Source: DASUBN01 sp036263155 (lineage in GTDB: Bacteria; Pseudomonadota; Gammaproteobacteria; Natronospirales; REEB76). Taken from it: DNA of 11,685 nucleotides. A model generated the notes under the pieces. The model searched no databases. It was not told the DNA's origin and saw only the letters and a list, made by a program, of their open reading frames with translations. This document shows, in pieces, positions 6,604 through 11,685 of the stretch (position 1 is its first letter; each line of letters opens with the position of its first letter). The translations under genes were made by a program, and so were the position numbers. The DNA lies in the NCBI GenBank assembly GCA_036263155.1, contig DATAHN010000051.1, positions 1 through 11,685 on the forward strand, written 5' to 3'.

Positions 6604-7319
6604 CAAGGCTCCTCCTGCGGCCACAGCGCCGGCGCGCCGCTGGCCTTGGCGATCTCCTGCAGCTTGGCGGCGTGGGCAGCGCGCTCCGCCTCGCTCGCGG
6701 CCGGCACCACGAGGGTGAGGCCGGTCCTGTCCAGCTTGCGCACCTTGATGGCACCCGCGCCGGAGGCGCCCGCCGCTTGCGCATCCAGCACCAGTGCCGC
6801 CTGGCCGCCGGTCATGGCGAGGTAGACCTCCGCCAGGAGCTGCGCGTCCAGCAACGCACCGTGGTACTCACGGCCGGAGTTGTCCACGCTGTAGCGCTTG
6901 CACAGGGCATCCAGGCTGTTCTTCTGGCCCGGGTGCTGGCGGCGTGCCAGCTCGAGGGTGTCGAGCACGCTGCACACGCCGTGTATGTCCTGCACCGCGT
7001 GCTGCATCTTCTTGAGCTCGTGGTTGAGGAAACCCACGTCGAAGGCCGCGTTGTGGATCACGAGCTCGGCGCCGTGGATGAACTCCAGAAACTCGCCCAC
7101 CACCTCCGCGAAGCGGCGCTTGTCCCTGAGGAAGCGGTTGTCGATACCGTGCACCTCGAGCGCGCCGGGATCCACCTCGCGCTCGGGGTTGATGTAGGTA
7201 TGGAAGGAATTGCGCGTGATGCGGCGGTCGAGGATCTCGATACAGCCGATCTCGATGATGCGGTGTCCTTCCCTGGGTTCGAGGCCGGTGGTCTCGGTGT
7301 CGAGCACGATCTGGCGCAT
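6603..7319 (-). CDS. dnaQ: DNA polymerase III epsilon subunit (3'-5' proofreading exonuclease)
   Basis: The proofreading subunit of the replicative polymerase core, 238 residues (E. coli DnaQ is 243). All DEDDh exonuclease motifs are present: Exo I DTETTG (D7, E9), Exo II HNAAFDVGFL (D94) and Exo III HGALLDAQLL (H153, D158). After the catalytic domain, TGGQAALVL (170-178) aligns with the region that in E. coli carries the beta-clamp contact (QTSMAF), and QAALVL here would fit a weak clamp motif. The last 40 residues (SEAERAAHAAKLQEIAKASG within them) correspond to the segment that binds the alpha subunit, so the protein looks intact. The gene starts one base after the rnhA stop (TGA-C-ATG) and is followed by the antiporter at a TGATG junction. 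Unlike E. coli, where rnhA and dnaQ are divergent, the two are co-directional here. Confidence 0.96.
   Translation of the reverse strand: MRQIVLDTETTGLEPREGHRIIEIGCIEILDRRITRNSFHTYINPEREVDPGALEVHGIDNRFLRDKRRFAEVVGEFLEFIHGAELVIHNAAFDVGFLNHELKKMQHAVQDIHGVCSVLDTLELARRQHPGQKNSLDALCKRYSVDNSGREYHGALLDAQLLAEVYLAMTGGQAALVLDAQAAGASGAGAIKVRKLDRTGLTLVVPAASEAERAAHAAKLQEIAKASGAPALWPQEEP
6609..6616 (-). promoter_or_regulatory. Strong Shine-Dalgarno inside the dnaQ 3' end, for the antiporter
   Basis: AGGAGGAG on the minus strand encodes the Gln-Glu-Glu codons at the very end of DnaQ and lies 5-7 nt before the ATG at 6603. It decides the antiporter start and, with the TGATG junction, suggests translational re-initiation after dnaQ. 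Confidence 0.8.
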
Positions 7320-7320
7320 G

Positions 7321-7770
7321 TCAGGGCGCCCCGATGCTGAGCAGCTTGTCGATGGCGAGGTTCGCGAGGCGGTCCACCCGGTCGTTGCCGTCGTGCCCCG
7401 AGTGGCCCTTCACCCAGTGCCAGCGCACGCTGTGGCGCGCATTGGCCTCGTCCAGCGCCAGCCACAGGTCCTGGTTCTTGACCGGCTTCTTGTCGGCGGT
7501 CTTCCAGCCGCGCTGCTTCCAGGCGGGCAGCCAGGTGTTGAGCCCATCCAGCACGTACTTCGAGTCGGTATAGATGTCCACGCTGCTGCCGGCAGGCGCC
7601 TCCCGCAGCGCCATGATGGCGGCGGTGAGTTCCATGCGGTTGTTGGTGGTCGCGGACTCGGCGCCGGACAGCTCGCGCTCGCCCCCCGCCTGACGGATCA
7701 GTACGCCCCAGCCGCCGGGGCCTGGGTTGCCGCGGCAGGCCCCGTCCGTGTAGATCTCCATCCCGCTCAT
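7321..7770 (-). CDS. rnhA: Ribonuclease HI
   Basis: Cleaves the RNA strand of RNA-DNA hybrids (R-loops, replication primers) in the cytoplasm. It has 149 residues, close to the 155 of E. coli. The catalytic set is complete: D9 in IYTDGACRGNPGPGGWG, E47 in NNRMELTAA, D69 in IYTDSKYV, H123 in WVKGHSGH and D133 in NDRVDRLAN. The basic-protrusion region is present (LPAWKQRGWKTADKKPVKNQ, 81-100). The ATG overlaps the stop of the upstream methyltransferase gene in an ATGA arrangement, with GGAG 6 nt before it, so the two are probably translationally coupled. An in-frame ATG three codons later is possible but has a worse-placed Shine-Dalgarno. The stop lies one base before dnaQ. Confidence 0.97.
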   Translation of the reverse strand: MSGMEIYTDGACRGNPGPGGWGVLIRQAGGERELSGAESATTNNRMELTAAIMALREAPAGSSVDIYTDSKYVLDGLNTWLPAWKQRGWKTADKKPVKNQDLWLALDEANARHSVRWHWVKGHSGHDGNDRVDRLANLAIDKLLSIGAP

Positions 7771-8471
7771 GACATGCTCCGGGTCGTCGGTTTCGCCACC
7801 CCACTGAAGGCGGGCTGCAGCCGCGCGCGCTTCATGCGCAGCGGTGTCATGCCGAACACGCGCTTGCGCGCCACAACCATATAACCCCCTGCGCTGAGGC
7901 GCCAGCCCATCCGGTCCAGGAACGCACTGCGCAGCAGCATGCCGGGCGCGCGCCAGGGCGGGCGAAACAGGGTCTGCCTAACGCTGATCACTTCGAAGCC
8001 GAGCACCCGCAGCCAGATATTGAGGCGCCAGATGCTCAGGAAGCGTCCGTTCCAAGGCGGGCGTGCGCCGAAGTAGCGCGGCAAGCCCCAAGGCCCCAAT
8101 GGATGGAAGCCCAGCACCACCACATGGCCCTCCCCGTGCAGTACCCGCTCCGCCTCACGCAGCACCTTCTCCGGCTCCGCCACCCGTTCGAGGGTGTGGG
8201 GCAGGAGCACCGTGTCCACGGAATCCGCTGCGAACGGCAGGTAGGAAGGATCGCCGGAGATGCCGGCACCTGCCTCTCCGCACTCGCCCACGATCAGACG
8301 TGTGCGGATGGGGCTGGACTCCAGCAGCGTGCCGGGCGGTCCCCAGCAGCCGGACTGCACCAGATAGAAGCCGAATTGGGTGGGCAAGGCGCAACCCAGG
8401 GCGGCGCGCTCCTGCTTCAGCAGGTAGGCGCCGGTCTTGGTCTGCCACCAGGCCTTGAGATCCGTATCCAT
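7767..8471 (-). CDS. yafS: YafS-like SAM-dependent methyltransferase-fold protein
   Basis: A 234-residue protein of the Methyltransf_11-like family that in E. coli (YafS) also sits between gloB and rnhA. The best-conserved part is FAADSVDTVLLPHTLER (80-96), followed by EKVLREAERVLHGEGHVVVLG (101-121), GFHPLGPWGLPR (121-132) and FLSIWRLNIWLRVLGFEV (144-161). These match methyltransferase motifs II-III and a family-specific 'xxxPxSLWGxxR' block. The Gly-rich SAM motif I (GxGxG) is absent at its usual place, where LVQSGCWGPPG (37-47) stands, so catalytic activity is not certain. The substrate is unknown. The ATG at 8469-8471 matches family length. An in-frame ATG at 8507 would add 12 residues, and neither has a clear Shine-Dalgarno. 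It heads the long minus-strand run and overlaps rnhA by 4 nt. Confidence 0.85.
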   Translation of the reverse strand: MDTDLKAWWQTKTGAYLLKQERAALGCALPTQFGFYLVQSGCWGPPGTLLESSPIRTRLIVGECGEAGAGISGDPSYLPFAADSVDTVLLPHTLERVAEPEKVLREAERVLHGEGHVVVLGFHPLGPWGLPRYFGARPPWNGRFLSIWRLNIWLRVLGFEVISVRQTLFRPPWRAPGMLLRSAFLDRMGWRLSAGGYMVVARKRVFGMTPLRMKRARLQPAFSGVAKPTTRSMS

Positions 8472-8549
8472 CGCTGTGCCGGGCTGATTGCTGCGCGACA
8501 GTAACATAATTCACGGGCCGGTTGGCCGCGCCTCCGCTAGGATGTCCGC
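8472..8549. promoter_or_regulatory. Divergent intergenic region between yafS and gloB
   Basis: This 78-bp spacer must hold the promoters for both the yafS-rnhA-dnaQ run and gloB. On the plus strand CATAAT (8505-8510) matches 5 of 6 bases of a -10, with no good -35. On the minus strand TATGTT (8508-8503) is a 4 of 6 match in the same AT-rich patch. The two candidates overlap, so exclusive use is possible. I see no clear operator or terminator. Confidence 0.35.
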
Positions 8550-9326
8550 ATGGACAAGCTCACCCTAAGCGCACTACCCGCCTTCCGCGATAATTACATA
8601 TGGCTGCTTGCGGATGCCGCGGGCAACGCCGCGGCTGTAGACCCGGGCGATGCCACTCCGGTGAACGCCGCAGTAGATGCACGGAATCTTAAACTTTGTG
8701 CCGTGCTGGTGACGCATCATCATGCCGACCACATGGGCGGCGCCGCAGAGCTCGCGGCCCGACACGGTTGCCCGGTGTTCGGACCCGCCCGCGAGGCGCA
8801 GGACGTGGTGAGCGTCGCCTTGGGTGAGGGCGTGCTGGTGGAGCTGCCGGGACTCAAGGCCCGCTTCCGGGTGCTGGACATCCCGGGCCACACCGCCGGA
8901 CATATCGCCTTCGAAGGCTGCGGTATAATCTTCTGCGGTGATACCCTGTTCAGCGCGGGGTGTGGCCGGCTCTTCGAGGGCACACCCGAGGAGATGCACG
9001 GCTCGCTCGCGAAGCTCGCGGCACTGTCACCCGACATGCGGATCTGTTGCGGACACGAATACACCCTTGCCAACCTGCGATTCGCGGCAACGGTGGAGCC
9101 TGACAACCGGGCGATACGACGTTACACCGCCGAGTGCGAGGCGAAACGCGCGCGGGGTGAAGCCACTCTCCCCTCGACGCTCGCCATTGAACGGCAAGTG
9201 AACCCTTTCTTGCGTTGCACTGAACCGGCGGTGATGGAAGCGGCCTCGCGACAGGCCGGAAGAGTTTTGACGGACCCGGTGGACGTGTTCGCCGCGATCC
9301 GCAGTTGGAAGGATGGATTCCAGTAG
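8550..9326 (+). CDS. gloB: Hydroxyacylglutathione hydrolase (glyoxalase II)
   Basis: Hydrolyses S-D-lactoylglutathione to D-lactate and glutathione, the second step of methylglyoxal detoxification in the cytoplasm. It has 258 residues, normal for the family. The metallo-beta-lactamase binuclear site is complete: THHHADH (H56, H58, D60, H61), GHTAGH (H114), CGDTLF (D131) and CGHEYT (H169). The glyoxalase II C-terminal domain is present, with TVEPDN (181-186), VNPFLR (217-222) and the ending RSWKDGFQ, which holds the basic residues that contact glutathione in homologues. ATG 8550 is preceded by AGGA (8539-8542) at 7 nt and begins with the typical MDKLTLSALPAFRDNYIW. It is followed after 26 bp by mltD, an arrangement shared with E. 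coli, so the two are probably co-transcribed. Confidence 0.97.
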   Translation: MDKLTLSALPAFRDNYIWLLADAAGNAAAVDPGDATPVNAAVDARNLKLCAVLVTHHHADHMGGAAELAARHGCPVFGPAREAQDVVSVALGEGVLVELPGLKARFRVLDIPGHTAGHIAFEGCGIIFCGDTLFSAGCGRLFEGTPEEMHGSLAKLAALSPDMRICCGHEYTLANLRFAATVEPDNRAIRRYTAECEAKRARGEATLPSTLAIERQVNPFLRCTEPAVMEAASRQAGRVLTDPVDVFAAIRSWKDGFQ

Positions 9327-9352
9327 CTTTCGATGCCGAGACCGGAGACCCG

Positions 9353-10813
9353 ATGAAACGCCTCGCCTTGTCCTGTGCCTTGCTCTCGCTCACGGCTTGC
9401 GCCGGCGCGCCGCGTCAGGACGCCCCCGCCCCGGCTCCTGCCACCAGCATGGCACCCGTCGCCGCGACCACCTATGGCCTTGGCACCGACAGCGCGACGC
9501 CGATCCCGGACCTCGCCGACGGCACCGACACCGGCCCCGACGTGCAGTGGAGCGACGTGACGCTCACCCCCGCGGAGGAGCCGAAGTACGACGACCTGTG
9601 GGACTACCTGGCCCGGCACTTCACGCTGCAGGGCGCGGGCATCGTGAGCGATGCGCGGGTACAGGGCGAGCTCACCTGGTTCGCCGCCCACGGCGAGTAT
9701 CTGAATCGCGTGGCCGGCCGCGCCCGCCCCTACCTGCACTACATCGTGCAGCAGGTGGAGGCGCACAAGATGCCGCTCGACATCGCGCTCCTGCCGGTGG
9801 TGGAGAGCGCCTTCGATCCTTTCGCCTATTCCTACGGCCGCGCCTCCGGCCTGTGGCAGTTCGTGCCGGCCACCGGCAACATCTACGAGCTGAAGCAGGA
9901 CTGGTGGTACGACGGCCGCCGCGACGTGGCCGCCTCGACCCAGGCCGCGCTCGACTACCTGCAGGCCCTTCACAACGAGTTCGACGGCGACTGGCTGCTG
10001 GCGCTCGCCGCCTACAACTCGGGTCCCGGCACGGTGGAACGCGCCATCGCGCTCAACAAGCGCCGCGGCAAGCCCACCGACTTCTGGAACCTGGAGCTGC
10101 CGGCGGAGACCCGTGCCTATGTGCCGCGCCTCATGGCCATCTGCAAGCTGGTGGCAAATTCCCATCACATGGGCGTGGACCTCGCCCCCATCCCGAACCA
10201 GCCTTACCTGACGCAGGTGGACGCGGGCGGCCAGATCGACCTCGCCACCGCCGCCAAGCTCGCCGGCATCACCACCGAGCAGATGTACCTGCTCAACCCC
10301 GGCTACAGCCGCTGGGCCACGGACCCGGCGGGTCCCTATCTCCTGTTCGTGCCGCTGGACTCCAAGGAGACCTTCCAGGAAGGCCTCGCCGCGCTGCCGC
10401 CCCATGACCGCATCCAGTGGGCCACCCACAAGGTGGGCAAGGGCGACACCATCGGCGGCGTCGCGGCCAAAGCCCACACCACGGTGGCGGTGCTGAAGGA
10501 GCTGAACGGCTTGCGCAGCAACCTGCTGCACGTCAACCAGACCCTGCTGGTGCCGGTGTCGCGCCAGACGCTGGCCGCCGCCAGCGTGCAGGCGCAGCAG
10601 CAGCGCATCGCCGGCATCACAGACCTGCACCTGCCGGGCGGACGCATCCTGCACAAGGTTAAGGACGGCGAGTCCCTGTGGGTCATCGCCCAGCACTATC
10701 ACGTCACCGTCAACGACATCCGCCAGTGGAACAAGATCTCCACCCGGCACGTCCTGCACAAGGGCGACCGGCTGGTGATCTACGGGGGCCGTCGGGTCAA
10801 CTCCGGCAGCTGA
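9353..10813 (+). CDS. mltD: Membrane-bound lytic murein transglycosylase D (lipoprotein, GH23 plus two LysM)
   Basis: Cleaves peptidoglycan glycan strands non-hydrolytically, leaving 1,6-anhydro ends. The 486-residue precursor begins MKRLALSCALLSLTAC, with lipobox LTAC16. Ala at +2 predicts sorting to the outer membrane. A Pro/Ala/Thr-rich linker (about 17-75) precedes the GH23 transglycosylase domain (about 130-245), with catalytic Glu151 in LLPVVESAFDPF, then ASGLWQF (164-170) and LAAYNSGPG (218-226). Two LysM peptidoglycan-binding repeats follow at about 357-401 and 433-478, fewer than in some MltD proteins. ATG 9353 was chosen because it starts the lipoprotein signal and follows GGAG at 5 nt. 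An upstream ATG (9305) overlaps gloB and would bury the signal peptide. It lies 26 bp after gloB and 42 bp before fabI. Confidence 0.95.
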   Translation: MKRLALSCALLSLTACAGAPRQDAPAPAPATSMAPVAATTYGLGTDSATPIPDLADGTDTGPDVQWSDVTLTPAEEPKYDDLWDYLARHFTLQGAGIVSDARVQGELTWFAAHGEYLNRVAGRARPYLHYIVQQVEAHKMPLDIALLPVVESAFDPFAYSYGRASGLWQFVPATGNIYELKQDWWYDGRRDVAASTQAALDYLQALHNEFDGDWLLALAAYNSGPGTVERAIALNKRRGKPTDFWNLELPAETRAYVPRLMAICKLVANSHHMGVDLAPIPNQPYLTQVDAGGQIDLATAAKLAGITTEQMYLLNPGYSRWATDPAGPYLLFVPLDSKETFQEGLAALPPHDRIQWATHKVGKGDTIGGVAAKAHTTVAVLKELNGLRSNLLHVNQTLLVPVSRQTLAAASVQAQQQRIAGITDLHLPGGRILHKVKDGESLWVIAQHYHVTVNDIRQWNKISTRHVLHKGDRLVIYGGRRVNSGS

Positions 10814-10821
10814 CGCTGCTT

Positions 10822-10827
10822 TATACT
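10822..10827 (+). promoter_or_regulatory. Candidate -10 element for fabI
   Basis: TATACT matches 5 of 6 bases of the -10 consensus in the 42-bp gap between mltD and fabI. Transcription would start near 10834, about 20 nt before the fabI ATG. No good -35 is visible at 16-18 bp, so this may be a secondary promoter adding to read-through from gloB-mltD. The fabI Shine-Dalgarno is GGGGAA (10845-10850), 5 nt before the start codon. Confidence 0.35.
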
Positions 10828-10855
10828 GTCGCCTTCCGACATACGGGGAACAGCC

Positions 10856-11641
10856 ATGGGTTTTCTCGCAGGTAAACGCGCGCTCATCGTCGGCCTGGCC
10901 AGCGACCGCTCCATCGCATACGGCATCGCCGAGGCCTTCAAGCGCGAGGGCGCGGAGCTGGCCTTCACCTACCAGGGCGAGCGCCTCAAGGACCGAGTCA
11001 TCGAGATGGCCCGGGAGTTCGGCTCCGACATCGTGTTCCCCATGGACGTGGCGAGCGACGCCGAGATCGACTCCGCCTTCGCCGGCCTCAAGCAGCGCTG
11101 GGACCACCTGGACATCCTGGTCCACTCGGTGGGCTTCGCACCCCGCGACCAGCTGGAGGGCAACTACGCTGACGTAGTGAACCGCGAAGGCTTCCGCATC
11201 GCCCACGACATCAGCTCCTATAGCCTGGCCGCGCTGGCCAAGGCGGCGCGCCCGCTGATGCAGGGCCGTAACGGCTCGATCCTCACCCTGAGCTACCTCG
11301 GCGCGGTGCGCGCCCTGCCGAGCTACAACGTGATGGGCCTCGCCAAGGCCAGCCTGGAAGCGAACGTGCGCTTCCTCGCCTACGCCCTGGGGCCGGAGGG
11401 CACCCGCGTCAACGCCGTCTCCGCCGGGCCGATCAAGACCCTGGCGGCCGCCGGCATCTCCGGCTTCCGCGACATCCTCAAGCACGCCGAGAGCCAGACC
11501 CCGCTACGCCGGAACGTGACCACGGAGGACGTGGGCAACGCCGCCGCCTTCCTCTGCTCGGACCTCGCTTCCGGCATCACCGGCGAGATCCTGTACGTGG
11601 ATGCGGGCTACAGCCACGTGGCCATGAACATCACCAAGTAA
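10856..11641 (+). CDS. fabI: Enoyl-[acyl-carrier-protein] reductase, NADH type
   Basis: Reduces trans-2-enoyl-ACP in the last step of each round of fatty acid elongation (type II FAS, cytoplasm). It has 261 residues, an atypical short-chain dehydrogenase. The N-terminal nucleotide motif is GLASDRSIAYGIA (13-25), and HSVGFAP (90-96) follows. The FabI active site is Y147 and Y157-x6-K164 in SYLGAVRALPSYNVMGLAKA, matching E. coli Tyr146, Tyr156 and Lys163. Positions linked to triclosan binding and resistance in E. coli keep the sensitive-type residues (Gly93, Met160 and Phe204 here), so no target-site resistance is apparent. Substrate loop (KTLAAAGISGF, 194-204) and C-terminus (GEILYVDAGYSHVAMN) are conserved. 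It is on the same strand as mltD and ends 20 bp before a terminator. Confidence 0.97.
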   Translation: MGFLAGKRALIVGLASDRSIAYGIAEAFKREGAELAFTYQGERLKDRVIEMAREFGSDIVFPMDVASDAEIDSAFAGLKQRWDHLDILVHSVGFAPRDQLEGNYADVVNREGFRIAHDISSYSLAALAKAARPLMQGRNGSILTLSYLGAVRALPSYNVMGLAKASLEANVRFLAYALGPEGTRVNAVSAGPIKTLAAAGISGFRDILKHAESQTPLRRNVTTEDVGNAAAFLCSDLASGITGEILYVDAGYSHVAMNITK

Positions 11642-11660
11642 TTCCGGCGACGTGTAAAGA

Positions 11661-11685
11661 AAAGGCCCGCCAATGGCGGGCCTTT
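11661..11685 (+). terminator. Rho-independent terminator after fabI (cut by window end)
   Basis: GGCCCGCC (11664-11671) pairs perfectly with GGCGGGCC (11675-11682) around the loop AAT. The stem is extended by AAA (11661-11663) with TTT at the last three bases of the window, where a T tail begins. The A run on the left (11657-11663, broken by no other base than at its start) would also allow function on the opposite strand, so it may be bidirectional. Confidence 0.85.

Noticed and set aside
9305..9352. Upstream start for mltD at 9305
   Set aside because: It overlaps the end of gloB and would place 16 residues before the lipoprotein signal, preventing a normal lipobox position. ATG 9353 has GGAG at the right distance.
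9122..11485. A 787-codon open frame on the minus strand, antisense to gloB, mltD and fabI
   Set aside because: It is fully antisense to three well-identified genes. Its translation is Val/Gly/His/Gln-rich low-complexity sequence with no family motif. Long antisense frames are expected in GC-rich genes because of third-position bias.
1..11685. Search for mobile elements, CRISPR repeats, tRNA genes, toxin-antitoxin or defence genes
   Set aside because: I found no transposase or integrase frames, no regularly spaced repeats, no tRNA-like cloverleaf and no recognisable defence protein. All large frames are accounted for by core or envelope genes.

Overview
This is a GC-rich bacterial chromosome segment. 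Housekeeping genes dominate it, and gene order and protein types point to a gammaproteobacterium. The strongest clue is the block gloB-mltD divergent from yafS-rnhA-dnaQ, a neighbourhood known from E. coli. FabI, HrpB, a lipoprotein-type MltD and a GluRS with an E. coli-like zinc loop agree with this. A small signal-peptide beta-barrel protein resembling the Ax21 type hints at a Xanthomonadales/Nevskiales-like lineage, but I cannot assign a genus.

Layout. Bases 2-274 hold the 3' end of a plus-strand gene for a secreted repeat protein (DUF11-like), closed by a bidirectional terminator (294-324) that also serves gltX (348-1751, minus). A 173-bp divergent promoter region with two extended -10 elements separates gltX from a small plus-strand gene for a degenerate PilZ-like protein (1925-2269). 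That gene runs tail-to-tail, with no gap, into hrpB. From 8471 down to 2270 there is an unbroken minus-strand run: yafS-like methyltransferase, rnhA, dnaQ, a CPA1-type cation/proton antiporter, a small outer-membrane-like protein and hrpB. Junctions are 1-4 nt overlaps, gaps of 1 or 13 nt, and one 53-nt overlap, so it is very probably one operon or a set of coupled operons. On the other side of a 78-bp divergent spacer, gloB (8550-9326), mltD (9353-10813) and fabI (10856-11641) run on the plus strand, ending in a terminator at the window edge.

Functionally the window covers tRNA charging (gltX), replication fidelity and RNA primer/R-loop removal (dnaQ, rnhA), RNA helicase activity (hrpB), methylglyoxal detoxification (gloB), peptidoglycan remodelling (mltD), fatty acid synthesis (fabI) and ion homeostasis (antiporter). 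I see no mobile element, CRISPR array, tRNA/rRNA gene or clear defence system. No stretch over 300 bases lacks a gene. The points most worth a second look are the PilZ-like protein lacking c-di-GMP residues, the placement of the antiporter and envelope protein between dnaQ and hrpB, and the 53-nt overlap at the hrpB start.
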